Shown here: piece after piece, positions 1 through 12,499 of the stretch
Layout: the number at the start of each line of letters is the position of its first letter
Numbering within the stretch: position 1 is the first letter of the stretch
Origin: Zingiber officinale
Taxonomy: Eukaryota; Streptophyta; Magnoliopsida; Zingiberales; Zingiberaceae
DNA: 64,000 nucleotides
Direction: 5' to 3'
Assembly: GCF_018446385.1 (NCBI RefSeq)
Contig: NC_055989.1
Location: 131,653,004 to 131,717,003 of the forward strand
Notes under the pieces: model-generated
The model's database searches: none
What the model saw: the letters and a program-made list of their open reading frames with translations, nothing else
Told to the model about the DNA's origin: nothing
Translations under genes and position numbers: made by a program

Positions 1-986
1 ACAGGAACTTAGGAACACAAGACGTCGAGCAAAAGACACAAGTAGCGAGAAGGATGGCACGGGAGAGAGTCGACCGGCTCGGTGCGTCTGAGGGACGAGG
101 TGTTGCGGAAGAGTACACCGGTGGATGAGAAGGGAGTGTGCGGTGTTTCCGAGGGACTAGAAGTCTGAGCGGAAGATTGTTCGAGGAGCAAAAGATGGAG
201 TTGTCAGAGGGATGAAAAGTTGTGGAAAAGTATAAGGGCGGATGAGAAGGAAGCAAACAGCGATTCCGAGGGACGAGAAGCCCGAGCGGAAGTTTGCTCG
301 AGAAGGCCAGAAGTTAGGATCGGGTGAGCCCTATTCCGAATGACCGAAATCACCAACGAGCAGAGCCGGAGCGGGAGATATGGACCGAGGCGAGCGGAAT
401 CAGAGCGGAAGACCCGGATGAAAAAAGTCAACTATGTTGACTCTCCTTGTCCGGGCGCCGGACCAGGTCGAGGCGTTGAGACTTGGTCGAGGCGCTTGGA
501 ACCAGTTCGGGGCGCCCGAAATCATTCTGGGCGCTCGGAACCATTTCGGGCGCTCGAAACCCAAATTTTATCCTAATCGACGTGGCGTTTGACCGTTGCA
601 TCGGGGATAGATTTTTATCTGATTCCAATCCCCTAGAACGCTTCCAGGCGCCCCGAGCAGGGCTATATAAACAACCTTGCTCCCAGAAGCTAAATACAAT
701 GAAAAATAGTGAAACAACACTTGTAGACATTTTCTATTTTAGCTTTCTGTTTCTGTGCTGTCATTGCTGTAAAAGAGGCTTCTCTGCCTGAAGGAAAAAT
801 TAGTGTGCTTTACTTCCGTGAATTAACAACCTCTCCGGTTGTAACCAAGTAAATTGTCGGTGCCTCTGTCTTTTAGTTTCTTTATCCTTCTTATGTAAGT
901 GTTCTTTTAATTAAGTTATAAGTTCGAGAAAGGTCTTTTTGCTTGATTTGTGTTGGGGATATTCACCCCCCTCTAGCTGGCCTCAG
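1..986 (+). mobile_element. Ty1/Copia-type LTR, 5'-truncated by the window edge
   Basis: This is LTR sequence without a coding role. A TATA box (TATATAAA, 664-671) follows a run of GGCGCC/GGCGCT-type motifs between about 455 and 560 and one near 650. The end has the usual Copia signature, a C-rich tract and CTCTAGCT (964-978). A related copy lies in reverse orientation at about 8900-9317 plus 16927-17110. The LTR is interrupted by the solo LTR at 987 and seems to resume at 3387-3397, ending CCTAACA. No primer-binding site follows, so it is probably a solo or broken LTR. Confidence 0.6.
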
Positions 987-3381
987 TGTAACGACCCGCC
1001 TTCTACTACTAGGCTGTAGGGCGAATCGCTACCCTCGTTCTACACTATACTGTGCGGAAAGCTGGGCTAATTAAAATTTTACTAATTATCTGATTAATGT
1101 TAACTCGGACACTAACATTCCGGGTGTACCTTGGAGTTGTACACATGCTAGGGGAGGTATTTATAACTGGTAACACCCTCCGGATCGATCCACAGACCGA
1201 TCTGCTGATACGGGTACGTCACAAGACCCTGGATCGGTCGGTTGTCCGATCCCGAAGCTACATCGCTTCTGTCCCCAGCTGGATCGGTCTACCGACCGAT
1301 CCAGGTGTGGCCTGATCGGTCGGCACGACCGATCCAGGTATGTATGGATCGGTCGGCTGACCGATCCAGGCACCTGGAAATCGGGGACTCGCCACTATAT
1401 TGCACTGGATCGGTCGGCTGACCGATCCGGGAGGATACAGTAGCATACTGGATCGGTCGGCTGACCGATCCAGTGACACAGCCAGGCCCTGATCGGTCCG
1501 GAGACCGATCAGAGTCTGATTTCCGACCCGGGAAACTCTGATTTCAGCACTTTGGCGTGCCAAAACCCCACATAACATCTAACTAATGCATCATAACTAT
1601 TCTAACAACATGTAATAACATTCTAACGACATAAACTAGTAATCTAACTTAACATAAGGCATAGTTTAGGAATTCATGGCAACACACACAACTAAAAGTG
1701 CCTAGAACATGTAAACCAAAACCAATAAATAAAGTGCTAAAGTAAATGCTAAAGAGTCTAATGCTCAATTTGCTACGTCCCCTAAGGACCTTTGATTCCA
1801 GTTCCATACACACCCACCATCTTTGCATTGCCCTCCAGCTTCCTCTGCTAGTCCATTTTCCTTTTACCTGTGTCTGCAGTATAAGGAAAATAGTATCTGT
1901 AAGCCAAAAAGCTTAGTAAGAAACCATCTACCTCACAAAAACATGCGACGATGCAAATATGCTTTGAAATCATGCTGTTTAAAACATATGCTGAATGTAC
2001 TGAATAAACTAAGCATGGCATGGCATATAAGCATACAATCATGGCATATCTAAAGTTGTACATGAAATCAATGGAGATAATTGAACTAAGCATATAAAAG
2101 CTAACTGGAGCTAAACTGATACTGAATTCAAACTCAACTAACAAGACCAATTTTGAGTTTTGAAAACTAATTCGTAATAAGTGAAAATACATAATTATAC
2201 TATTTTTGGGCCCGGCAACTGTACTTGTTGTGCGCGCATCCCTAACTAGGCCCGGGATTGCAAGTTCCGAATCTAGTAGGGTTTACTAGGTTGTCTGAAC
2301 CTAGGGACGACTGTGGGAGTCCAACCCAACGGATATCTGATCCTGTACAGTGCTTACTGAAAATAAAATACTGAATGTAGCTAATTACTGTGTAACTTAC
2401 TGATTCTAGGTTATCTGAACCTAGAGCTAGGTTGTCTAAACCTAGAGGCGACTGTGAGAGCCCACCCATTGGACCGTAGTCCCATATAGCTAAAATAAAC
2501 TGATTTACTGTTTTAAACGCTTCTAATGCATTTAACTGTACTATCAAAATGCCTAAGCTGCATTTTTACTGATCTAGTTATTTTGTCGAACACTTAGTGT
2601 GCCCCAACTCTCCTCTTTATTAGGGTGATCACCTTTAGGCACCCGACAACGTCTACAACCCCAACTGAAGAGGGTAAACGTGTCCGGCCCATCTAAAGGT
2701 GCTCAACTAAATCCCTAAATCTGAGAGGAGGGTTAAAACACCCTACATGTCCACAAAATCTGCATATTACTAATCTAATGCATAGAAAATCCAAACGGAG
2801 CTATTATACTGCAGGTGAGGGGTTTCTTACCTCTTGATCGTAATTTCTTACGATTCTATTCGCTAGAGTTCCGGTGGAGATGATCCTCTCGACGATCCGA
2901 TCACGTCTTCGCGTTCCTCTCGCGGAGAAGAACCTCTTTCGTGTTGGAGTCGTCGCCGGAAGATGAACCTATGGACCCTTGCCTTGGTGTGCCGTGCGTG
3001 AGGAAGAGGAGAAGGAGGGAGAGGCGGCGGTGAGGTTTTGGAAGGGAAAAGTGGCGTGAGGTGAGGAGGTGCCGAACCAATTCTAAAAAATAAACCAACC
3101 CAACTTAAGTTCTTCTATTTATATTAAGTGGGTAACTAGGCCCAATTCCAATATAAATATAATTGATTCCTCTTTCTTTCAGCACGGCCCTGCTGGGTTC
3201 ACCGGTTACTAAACTTATCCGTAAACCATAGGTCTCGGGTTCGATTCCCGCCTAAGCTATTTTACGGTTCTAATTATTTTTGCTACTTCCGCTACTCGGA
3301 AAATTCCGGAAAAATATCTAAAAATTCCAGAAAAATCATACTATATTTCTAAAACAGTTTTGAGAATTTTCGGGCTTTACA
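987..3381 (-). mobile_element. Solo LTR, Ty3/gypsy-like, target duplication CTCAG
   Basis: The sequence begins TGTAACGACCC and ends GGGCTTTACA, so it has TG...CA ends. It is flanked by perfect 5-bp direct repeats CTCAG (982-986 and 3382-3386). It has no gag, pol, primer-binding site or polypurine tract and is 2395 bp long. Read on the minus strand it starts TGTAAAGCCCG and ends GGTCGTTACA, which resembles the plus-strand solo LTR at 29006-31902; this sets the proposed orientation. It contains a run of GATCGGTC/GACCGATC palindromes (about 1180-1510). No gene was recognised inside; short open frames there look fortuitous. Confidence 0.85.
1180..1510. repeat. Reiterated GATCGGTC...GACCGATC palindromes
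   Basis: Imperfectly spaced inverted repeats occur with 9-bp arms GGATCGGTC and GACCGATCC around GGCT, for example at 1346-1367, 1407-1428 and 1450-1471, with degenerate copies before and after. The same core occurs in the unrelated Copia LTRs at 18402-18660 and 23320-23515 and near 19915-20000. Confidence 0.85.
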
Positions 3382-3397
3382 CTCAGTGATCCTAACA

Positions 3398-3666
3398 CAT
3401 TCAAGCCCACAGCTTGTCCTAATGTTATCCTTCGTGTATGCCTCGAAATACGCTTTCCTCAACTCTTATCCTTGCTGTCTTGTCCACGGTCCCTTGGATG
3501 CTCTATCCTTCACCGGACCCAAAGCTATCAAGCTGAGTCATATATGTATCCTGCAAACCTACATAACTCAAATACACATATCAAATACAAGGATAAACCT
3601 AACCTAAACCCTTTGCCCAAACATCAAAACTCATGGTCACACCGGACCCGAAGATTCCTTCCAACA
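3398..3666 (-). mobile_element. Copia LTR fragment (probable)
   Basis: This non-coding stretch ends in CCAACA at 3666, as the minus-strand Copia LTRs in this window do (10513, 16921, 19434). No partner LTR, primer-binding site or target duplication was found. The assignment rests on style of sequence only. Confidence 0.35.
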
Positions 3667-4297
3667 CTAACTTAACTTAGTTGTGAGCTAAACTAAGAGG
3701 TTAATAGACTAATTTTTGGTTAAGGCATAATGGGTTAGATTTAGGCTTTCTAATCTAACTCATTAAATATGACTATACATTGATATAGTTAAGAGAGAAT
3801 TAATACACAATTCATTATTGGCTTGATTAGGTTTTGAAAACCTAAACCTAATACCTCTCTCCCTTTCCCTCTCTCTTGCCGCTAACCACAACAAGAGGGT
3901 CTCCTTTTGTTGCCGTGAGACACCCAAAGGAAAAAGATCTTTCTTTTGCTTCTTTCTCTTCTTGATACTTCTCCTTCGCTCATGGCTAGTACCTTTCGAA
4001 GATGAAGCTTGTTCTCTTGGAGTTGTCTTGAAGAGCTCGGTGTGGATACAAATAGAGGTGAGGTTTGATAACGTCACAAAAGTTTAATACCCTTCTCGTT
4101 GCAAGTCATCCGTAAGGTATATCTAGAATAATTGTTATTCAATTTTGTTTTGTTTTATGATCTTGTCTACGTGATTATATCTTACATGCGTGTGGTGTGT
4201 GTGATGTAATAAATTAGTTTATTTATCATTAATTCATTCGTTGTGCATGTTTATGAAATATACTTTTAGCACACATCACATCGGGCATATCCCAACA
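3667..4297 (+). mobile_element. LTR fragment ending CCCAACA (probable)
   Basis: This AT-rich non-coding stretch has a pyrimidine-rich segment (about 3850-3970) and ends in CCCAACA at 4297, a typical Copia LTR terminus. The open frame on the minus strand (3763-4077) has no recognisable domain and is not called as a gene. Confidence 0.35.
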
Positions 4298-4706
4298 GAT
4301 TAATACCTATTCCTCAATTACCTAATCGATTAGGAGGTTTTCGCAAAACACAATAAGGTTCTGAATCGATTGGCTAATTGATTAGGTCTTATGTTAATCA
4401 ATTAGGACAATTGATTAAGGGTGTTTTCGTGTGAAAACAGAAATGTTTGAAATCGATTGGAGCAATTGATTTGGGCTTTATCAATCGATTAGGGTAATTG
4501 ATTGGAGTCTATACGTGAGAATACAGTAAATGCTGGAATCCATTGAGAAACTCTCACAAGAATAGAAATCTTCTGAATTGATTGGGCAATCAATTAGAAG
4601 TTGCCGAATAAATTAGTATAGCTCATCGATTAGTCAGGTAAAAAATAATTATTGTGTAAGTATTGAACGGTCAAGAAAAGGGGTTTCACACAGATTTGAA
4701 GTAACA

Positions 4707-4826
4707 ATTGTTCATGTCAATTCTTGGAGATTCTTAGGTGAAGCGTTGCTGCATTTTCGAGTAAACAAGAGGCTTTTCTGAGCAACAAGAGATTAAGCAA
4801 GAAAGATTTTTATTGTATTTTGTATG
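4707..4826 (+). repeat. 120-bp direct repeat flanking a solo LTR, left copy
   Basis: This is repeated at 7507-7626 with the same length and two mismatches that I can see near its start. It directly abuts the solo LTR at 4827. The four bases before it (AACA) match the last four bases of the LTR, giving microhomology at the right-hand junction. Confidence 0.85.
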
Positions 4827-7506
4827 TGTTAGAGTGTATACTAAAAGCCTAGCTTTTGGTATAAACATTTATCTAGAAATAAGAATCACATTGGTCAAAT
4901 ATCTACATTTATGATAAATGTAGTTGTTCAATTAATTTATATTGTAGATAACATGGTGTGTGGTGTCACACACAGAGGATCATGTTATCAGTACCTTATA
5001 AATTATAAACAGTAGCTCACGACCATAATGGAAAGGAACAAACCATTGGAAGGTCGTAGTGTAATTACGTATTAGTTTATCTTAACTATATAATTACACT
5101 AGTACACTTAGAGTGTATTGAGTAGGACCATTAGAGGTCGTTTCTTTTATACTGACTTTATAAAGAAACAAAGACCTCAGTTATTATGGAAGTGTGTGCT
5201 CTTAATCCTAATATAATAACAAGCACATATATTTGATATTTATTTCTTTAATTTATCAATGGGTGAGATTTAGTTCGATGAATCAATAAGCCCGATAAGT
5301 TGGGAAATGATATCACTTATAGTGTGTGTTGTTGACTATAGAAGGAAATTGTGTCCTAGTGATCTAGGTTGAGAATGTCCCCAAGAGGAGCTCATAAGGA
5401 TTGTCATGTTAAACCCTGCAGGTGGACTTAGTCCGACATGACGATGAAGTTGAGTGGTACTACTCTTGAGCTAGATATTAATTAAGTGAGTTGTCGTAAC
5501 TTACTTAATTAGTGGACATTTGTTATCTTAAACACAGGGAGACTAACACACTCATAATAAGAAGGAGCCCAAAATGTAATTTGGGATTGGTGCGGTAGTT
5601 CAATAATAGTTCTTTAGTGGAATGAATTAGTATTGATGAAATTTAGTTGTGTGTTCGGGGCGAACACGGGATGCTTAATTTCATCGGGAGACCAAAACCA
5701 ATTCCTCCTCTCGGTCCCTATCGTAGCCTCTAGTATATAGAGATTTATACCCACCGCATACCCACCTTCTTACCCATTCAATGGGGCCGGCCAAGCTAGC
5801 TTGGAACCCAAGCTAGGGCCGGCCAAGACCAAGTGGATGAGCCATATAGGTGGCCAGCCAAAGCTTGGGTCCCTAGCTTAGGTGGCCGACCACTAGAATA
5901 TTTAAAAGGATTTTTATTAAAATTATTTCTTATGTGGATATCATGATTTTAAAAGAGAGTTTAAAAATTAAAAATTTCCTTTTATAGCTTTCTACAAAAG
6001 ATTAAGAGAAGAGATTAATCTCTTTCCTTATTTGTAGTTTAAAAGGATGGTTTTAATTTTTGGTAAAAACTTTCCTTATTTGTAAATCATCTACATGTTT
6101 AAAAGAGAGTTTAAAATTTGAAATCTTTCCTTATTTGTTGATTAAAGGAGGATTTTAAATTTTAAGAAAACTTTCCTTTTTAACCATGTTCATGATTTAA
6201 AAGAAAGTTTAAAAATTAATAATTCTCTTTTATTAGTTTCTACAAAAGATTGAGAAAAGATTTGATATCTTTCCTTATTTGTAGATTAAAAGAGATTTTA
6301 ATTTTTAGAGATAACTTTCTTTTTATCCACATGTTTAATAGAAAGATTTTAATATTTATTAAATTTCCTTTTTAGACCAATCATGAAGGGATTAAATTAT
6401 TGGAGAAATTTTATAAATTTCTGGAGACAAATTAGGAAGTTTTAATTAATTAAAACTCTCCTTGTTTGTAGCTTTGGTGTGGCCGGCCAAATAGAATTGA
6501 GAAAGAAAATTATTTTTAATTAAATAATTTTTCCTTTTCAATGGAAAAAGAATTAAGGAAATTTTTATTAAATTTTCCTTATTCGCCAGGATCAAGGATT
6601 ATAAAAGAGGGGGTAGAGGAGGCTTCAATGCTAACGACTCTATTCTATTTTTCTTTATCTTTTCCTTGGTGTTGTGGCCGGCCAACCTCTCTTCCTCTCT
6701 TCCTTTTAGTGGTGGCCGAACCTTCTCTATTGGCTTGGAACTCTTGTGGTGGCCGGATACTACTTGGAGAAGAAGAAGAAGAAGGAGACAAAGCTTGTAT
6801 CCCTTGGAGCTTGGTTGGTGGAAAAAGATCTTCATCTTTTGGAAGCTTTGTGCTTGGCCGAAACTTGAAGAAAGGAGAAGAAGGTGCTTTGGTGGATTCT
6901 CATCTCGGAAGATCGTTGCCCACACAACGTCCGAGATTAGAAGAGGAATACGGTAGAAGATCAAGAGGTCTTTCTAAAAGGTATAACTAGTATTTTTTCT
7001 TTCCGCATCATACTAGTTATTTTTGGAAATAATACCAAATACAAGAGACTTACGATTTTAGTATTTCGAATATGTTTTTCGAAGTTGTGTTCTTTTGTTT
7101 TATTTTTCCTTGTGATTTGATTGTTCTTTTCGGTTAACCTAAAGTTATTTTAGGAAATTAAATATTAGATTTCTATAAAAGGTTTTGTCTAGTCGGTGGT
7201 GGTTGCTCCCATATCCAAGAAGGCCATGTGCCTCGCCACGTCAGTACTGGGAACCAATTATGGAAATTAATATTTAATGAAATTAATAACTTAAGGTGAT
7301 TTGGGTCGAACGTGTTAAGTTCCGCAGGAGATCCAAGTCAAAACCTAAAAGAACAAATAGATTAAGTTTTGGATCAAACGTGTTAAGTTCCGCAGGCGAT
7401 CCAAAATTTAATTTAAAAGAACACATGGTAGCTAGGAAAAGGTTCAGACCTTTGTACAAAATTTTTGTACAGTGGAACCTCTAGGCTTTCCGAGTAGCAA
7501 CCAACA
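4827..7506 (+). mobile_element. Solo LTR, Copia-like
   Basis: The sequence begins TGTTAGAGTGTATAC and ends CAACCAACA, is 2680 bp long and has no pol. It contains several GGCCGGCC palindromes (around 5785, 5817, 6481 and 6674). It lacks an ordinary 5-bp target duplication. Instead, 120 bp of the surrounding LTR is repeated on both sides (4707-4826 and 7507-7626). The 149-codon open frame at 6541-6990 lies wholly inside this LTR, shows no recognisable domain, and is treated as chance. Confidence 0.7.
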
Positions 7507-7626
7507 ATTGTTTATGCCAATTCTTGGAGATTCTTAGGTGAAGCGTTGCTGCATTTTCGAGTAAACAAGAGGCTTTTCTGAGCAACAAGAGATTAAGCAA
7601 GAAAGATTTTTATTGTATTTTGTATG
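7507..7626 (+). repeat. 120-bp direct repeat flanking a solo LTR, right copy
   Basis: This is the partner of 4707-4826. After it the old LTR continues as TACTTCC..., whereas after the left copy the solo LTR begins. Confidence 0.85.
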
Positions 7627-7880
7627 TACTTCCTTATTCTTATTGTATTCTTGTTTCGAGCTTATATGATACTTCTCCACCTGTGGAAAGTTTGTAAGAA
7701 GGAGGGATTTCATAGTGGATGAGATTATGAGAGTCAGACCCTTAGATAAGTCACCTCCAAGAGGTGAAGACCAAGTAAAAATGAAGATATTAGCATTGCT
7801 TCAAATTTTTCACTATAAATTAAGTTCAAAGAAGCAATTAAAGTTATTTACCCCCTTCTAGCTCTCTACATGTCCTAACA

Positions 7881-8558
7881 ATTATGGCATTGCAATGGAA
7901 AGGGACAAAAAAAAGCTTTGAAAAAAATGATGAAGCAGGTAACACCGAACCTAAGGCGACCATCCTAGTTTGGCTCCATGAAAATTTTTCATCAAATACT
8001 AGGATAAATTGAGAAGTGCTCTTAGCGAGTGGCCTAGAAGTCTAATATTCCATAGTTATATATCTCATTTGGAGAAAAAATTCCAATAAATAAAAAAATG
8101 ATGACTTTATACAATACAAGTGATCAATTGATTAATTAATTAATTAATTTGAAAGATTAATTATCTCATAGTCAATGTCACATGCTAAGCCCTGTCATTA
8201 ATTACTTATTAATCATATCTAATTGTGAGGAGTGGTGTGAGTGAAGGGAGTTCATTAAATGCCCTGTTCAAATAATAAATTCTAATATCTTTCATTTTTT
8301 TTAGCTCAATATTTTATATGTTTTAAAATAGTTGTCTAAAATAGGGTTGACCAATTAAGTTTTAAAATACATGTTTTAAATATAATAAATAGGTCGACAA
8401 ATAGGGATTGCTGATTTCTTTTTGATAATACAGACAAATTAATTAAGTACACTCCAAAGCAGAAATCTGATTGGAATTGTAAAGTAAATTTGTACGAGGC
8501 ACTTAGCTTTATTCTTCTCTAGACCTGCAACCATCATCATCATCTCCTTCTTCTTCCT
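7881..8558. other. Gene-poor flank, partly duplicated at about 24,970-25,340
   Basis: There is no gene here. From about 8100 the sequence matches the region just 3' of the SCPL gene copy at 25.3 kb, for example the stretch ending AATTGTAAAGTA near 8485, which recurs near 25,294. This is the 3' flank of a tandemly duplicated SCPL gene. Confidence 0.6.
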
Positions 8559-8797
8559 CTAGGTGAAAGCAGCAGGAGATTGCGTGACACTGGCGATCAT
8601 CTGCAGCGCAACACAAGGCTGGTCTACTGCAACCTGCAGAATTTAAGAAGATTTTTGTTTACTTTTCTGAAGAAACTTCTGTTGCCTCGTTGTTGAGATC
8701 CTTACGAAGTGCCCAGCTCTCAGGATCTAGTAGAACTGCAGGTTCTGATAGGACTGGAAGAAGAACTTGGTGACCCCTGCTTAGTCGGAATTGCAAT
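8559..8797 (-). pseudogene. SCPL51-like serine carboxypeptidase, last two exons only
   Basis: This is a partial second copy of the peptidase-S10 gene at 25.3-46.0 kb. The penultimate exon (to 8706) encodes SYQNLQFY then ILRAGHF, with an in-frame TAG at 8727-8729 where the other copy has Trp. The last exon (8633-8559) encodes VAVDQPCVALQMIAS and ends in TAG. The His of the catalytic triad (AGH) is present. Homology to the other copy stops at about 8797 and no upstream exons are found. The nonsense codon and missing 5' part make it a pseudogene. Confidence 0.85.
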
Positions 8798-9317
8798 AAA
8801 CGAAAATAAGAAATTAGAAATAAGCTAGGTACGATGAATTTACTTAGTTAGTTATAATCGAGGAAGTTGTTAATTAAAGAAAAATAAAAATGCACGAAGC
8901 TGTTCTTCAGACGGAGAAGTCTCTTTACAATAATTAAAACACTCAGTTATAGAACAAGATTGAAAAGAAATAAATTACAAATGTTGTTCTCATCTTCTAG
9001 GACCAGGGCTATATTTCTAGCCATGGTCGGGACGCCTGGAAGAGTTCCAGGCGCCTCTAGGGGATAAAAACTTATCTCCATCGCAATGTCACGCACCACG
9101 TTGCATTTGGTTGAATTTTTCGGTCCGAGCGCCCTAGACATGTCGGGGTGCCCCAGATCGAAAATTCAACTTTTTGTTAATTTTCGGTCCCGGTCTTCTG
9201 TTCCGTTTCCGCTCGAATTGGTTCAGGTCTTTCGCTCCGGCTCCGCTTGCTTAGGTGATCTTGGTCATCCGGAATAGGACTCACTCGAACTCAACTTCCG
9301 GTATTCGAGCAACCTTC
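8798..9317 (-). mobile_element. Old Copia LTR, left part, plus unassigned sequence
   Basis: From about 8990 the minus strand matches the LTR at 1-986, including the segments around GGCGCC and the stretch upstream of its TATA box. The match continues beyond the inserted element at 16927-17110. 8798-8990 holds nothing I recognise. Confidence 0.55.
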
Positions 9318-10513
9318 TATTGGATCGAGATGCGCTAGAGGGGGGTGAATAGTGCTCATAACTTTCACGCGTTTCGGATTCGTAAAACAGCGAGTAATAA
9401 ACAGCGGAATTAAAAGAGAACAAACGTGAACACAAGTGATTTACTTGATTCGGAGCCTTGAGCGACTTCTACTCCAAGGCCCATGATCGTTGATCGCTTT
9501 CGGTGGACAACAATTATAATATCGAGAAAGTGTACAAGTATAACAGTTACAGCTCAAATTAAAACAATATTGACAACAATATTAGGGAAATGAAGCTCCA
9601 GGTTGTCGACGACTTGAAACAGCACTCTTGGGTTGTCTTGTTAGCAGCGCGTTGATGAAAGTTAGCTTCAGACTTGATTCTCTTGCAGCTACCTCGAGAC
9701 CTGCTTAAATACTTCGTTGAGGGCGCCTCCAATGCCCCATGGAGGCGCCTCCAACCCGAAGTTTTATCCCGCAATCCTTGCTGTCGATAAGCTCTCGCCG
9801 CTGCCTCTTATCCGCCTGATGGCGCCTCCAATGCCCCATGGAGGCGCCTCCAAGAAGCAGTCCAAGGCGCCTCCACTGTCCTCGAAGGTGCCTCTAAGCT
9901 CACTTCGCAACCAGCTCCAGCCTTGCACCCGAGGCACCTCCAAGCTCCATAAAGGCGCCTCAAACATTGTTCATCCGAGGCTTAGCTTGTTCCTTTTGTA
10001 CCTGCAAGACACGTTAGTCTCAAAACAACAACATACCCTGCAAGATAAAGTTAGAAAAGATATAAACATGATAAATAAAGTGATCGACAGTCATCAGACT
10101 GTCCGGGTCTGACTTCGGATTTCCAACCGAAAACCCTAGGTCGACCCGACGCCTATTGTTCCCTCTGCGGGGAATGGGTCCTCACCTACTCCCCTCGGGA
10201 GAGATTACCTGCTACCAGTTCGGTCCTCCAGACCGACTGGACTTTCTGCCTAGGGTTACCACTCCTAGGATTTTTCTCCACCTAGGGTTGTCACCCCCTA
10301 GGACCTAAGGTTATCCCCCCTTAGGGTTTTCCTCCACCTAGGGTTACCACCCCCTAGTACCTAAAGTTACCACCCCTTAGGGTTTTCCTCCACCTAGGGT
10401 TACCACCTCCTAGGACCTAGATCAGACATGTTAGATCACAAATAAGCTTAACTTTGACTCCTTTGCCAATATCAAAACTTGGGTTCAATCGTCGGATGCT
10501 TCCCGCACCAACA
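9318..10513 (-). repeat. 3' LTR of the 9318-16921 Copia element
   Basis: The left end has TATT where the other LTR has TGTT, so the terminal dinucleotide is mutated. Palindromes with 10-bp arms GGCGCCTCCA and TGGAGGCGCC lie at 9722-9749 and 9821-9848. A TATA-like TATTTAAG lies next to them on the minus strand (9703-9711). A tandem CCTAGGGTTACCACC repeat occupies about 10248-10420. It lacks about 100 bp that the other LTR has near 16740-16840. Confidence 0.93.
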
Positions 10514-12010
10514 ATCTCCCCCTTTTTGATTATGTTAACTGAAATTCAAAATTAAATAAAATAGATGCATAAATGATCTTCAGAGTTTAAGTAAGAAATA
10601 TAAGCAAGTTTAAGTAAATAAATTTAAATGCAAGCATAACTTAAGCTAAAACATATTTAAACTTTTAACGATGTAAGGCTCCCCCTTAATCAGAGCTCTT
10701 TTTAAATTTTGCTTTGAATTTTTTGCTAAATCATACTCTCCCCCTTTGCCATATATCAAAATAAACAAGGGAGTAAAAAAAAGAAATAGTGATTAATGGC
10801 CTTAGCTTGTTTTTAACTTTTCAAAAATGTTTAGAAAAGATAAAGGCTTTGTTGAAAAATATTTCGTTAAATTCTTAAAGCCTTTTTAAGAGACATTTCT
10901 TTATTTTGAAAAGCTTTTTGAACAATATTAAGTGAAAATTAAAAAACGTAGTTTTTTTTCAAAAAGAAATGAATTTTGAAAATACTTAGTAAAAAAAACT
11001 TTAAAACACTTAGTTAAATTTGGGAACCTTGTAAATAATATTTATCAATTTTTTAAAAAAAAAACTAAAAACTACTTAGCTATATTTAACAAGCCTTTTG
11101 AGAGATATCTAGCTAAGTCTTAGGTTAATTTGAATAAATATTTGGTAAAGTAATTTGAAAATCTAGATTTTGAAAAAATTTCGAAAAAGCTTTTGAAAAA
11201 ATAAGCTTGTAAAGTTGCGATTAAGGCCATTTGCACATAAGTTCAAGAAGTCCTAAAGTCCAAGCATGAGTAGCTTAAATTGATCCAAGCATGAGTAGCT
11301 TAAATTGATCCAAGCATGAGTAACTAAAAATATTAAAATTAGTCACATAATCCTCTTGACCGCATGTCTAACCATTTAGCTACTAGTTAATTACCTAGAG
11401 GGCAACAATTTTCACTTGGTCAGTCAAGTTAAGTCAATTGATCCAGTTAGATTTGACTAGATCTGGATGACTTAACTTGATTGATGTAATATTGGTTTTT
11501 AACGCCCAGACTTACTGTGATGCACATAAATAAGCATTCTGAAGTCTAAGTTGTACCCTATGCATCTCACGTCGTTCTAAGTTTCTTTCAAACACAAGCA
11601 AGTTAAGCCTAGGGTGTTTGTGAAATGCTCTGGCTAAAACTAGAGGAACATGATTTCTAGGGTTAGTGCCTAGGCTAAGTCCAAATTTTGAAAGTCTAAA
11701 AAAATTGGGATTTTGAAAATATCATTTTTCCTAAAATTTTGAAGTATACAAGAACCAAGCATAAGGTCTATTCTACTAAGCACATTCCTATTTGTCTTCT
11801 AAGTGCACTGAACTCAAGTTTAGGTAAGGGCTTTGTGAATATGTCAGCTAGGTTTGATTTGGACTCAATATAGTTAAGTACAATATCACCCTTAGCTACG
11901 TGATCCCTTATAAAATGATGTTTTACTTCTATATGTTTAGTTCTTGAGTGGTGAATTGAGTTTTTTGTTAGATTAATTAAACTTATGTTGTCAATTGAAA
12001 TTTTAGTGTT

Positions 12011-12487
12011 CTAATATTTTAATTCGTAGTCTTTTAGGGTATGCATCATCCATAATAGTTGAGATGCACATTCTCCTAGGGCTATGTACTCAACTTCAGT
12101 GGTTGATAGGGCAACACAATGTTTCTTTCTGCTTAACCAACTTACTAGGCACTGACCTAGAAATTGACGGCTACCACTTGTGATTTTTCTATCTAGCTTA
12201 CAGCCGGCATAGTATGAGTCAGAATAACCGGTTAGATCAAGGGTGCAAGTCCTAGGGTACCATAGTTCTACGTTTAGGGTTCCCTTAATATATCTAAGTA
12301 TTCTTTTAACATGAGTTAAGTGTGACTCTTTTGCGCAAGATTGATATCTTGCACACATACCTACTGCAAAAAGAATGTCTGGTTGACTTGCAGTTAGGTA
12401 CAGTAGACTTTCTATCACACTTCGATAGTATTTCAAGTCTACTGGTTTTCCTTCTAAGTCTGAGTCAATTTTAATGTTGGTAGTCAT
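12011..12487 (-). pseudogene. Copia RNase H / C-terminal pol remnant
   Basis: A 158-codon open frame shows the C-terminal end of a Copia polyprotein. It has YRSVIESLLYLT, then SQPDILFAVGMCARYQ, the RNase H segment with DLTGYSDSYYAGC, and VALSTTEVEYIALGECA near the end. These are the conserved RT-tail and RNase H motifs of Ty1/Copia. The frame is open here, but the rest of pol upstream (protease, integrase, RT core) is missing and an AT-rich repeat stands in its place. It cannot be a working polymerase. Confidence 0.9.
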
Positions 12488-12499
12488 TGGTGTATTAAT

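Larger units (their letters stand above)
4298..7880 (+). mobile_element. Old Copia LTR, split by a younger solo LTR
   Basis: The outer parts (4298-4826 and 7507-7880) read as one LTR ending in a CCCCC tract, CTAGCTCTCTACA and TCCTAACA (about 7850-7880), the same terminal style as the LTR at the window start. Its left part is rich in AATCGATT-type palindromes (4300-4640), for example the perfect 14-mer CCTAATCGATTAGG at 4321-4334. No coding sequence was recognised. Confidence 0.5.

Noticed and set aside
1346..1471. CRISPR-like regularly spaced palindromes
   Set aside because: Spacers are not of constant length, the repeats are part of a plant LTR, and no cas gene exists in a nuclear plant context.
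3230..3262. tRNA-like B box (GGGTTCGATTCCCGCC)
   Set aside because: No matching acceptor stem, anticodon arm or A box could be folded; it lies inside a solo LTR.
6541..6990. 149-codon open frame on the plus strand
   Set aside because: It is inside a solo LTR with exact ends, and the peptide has no known domain.
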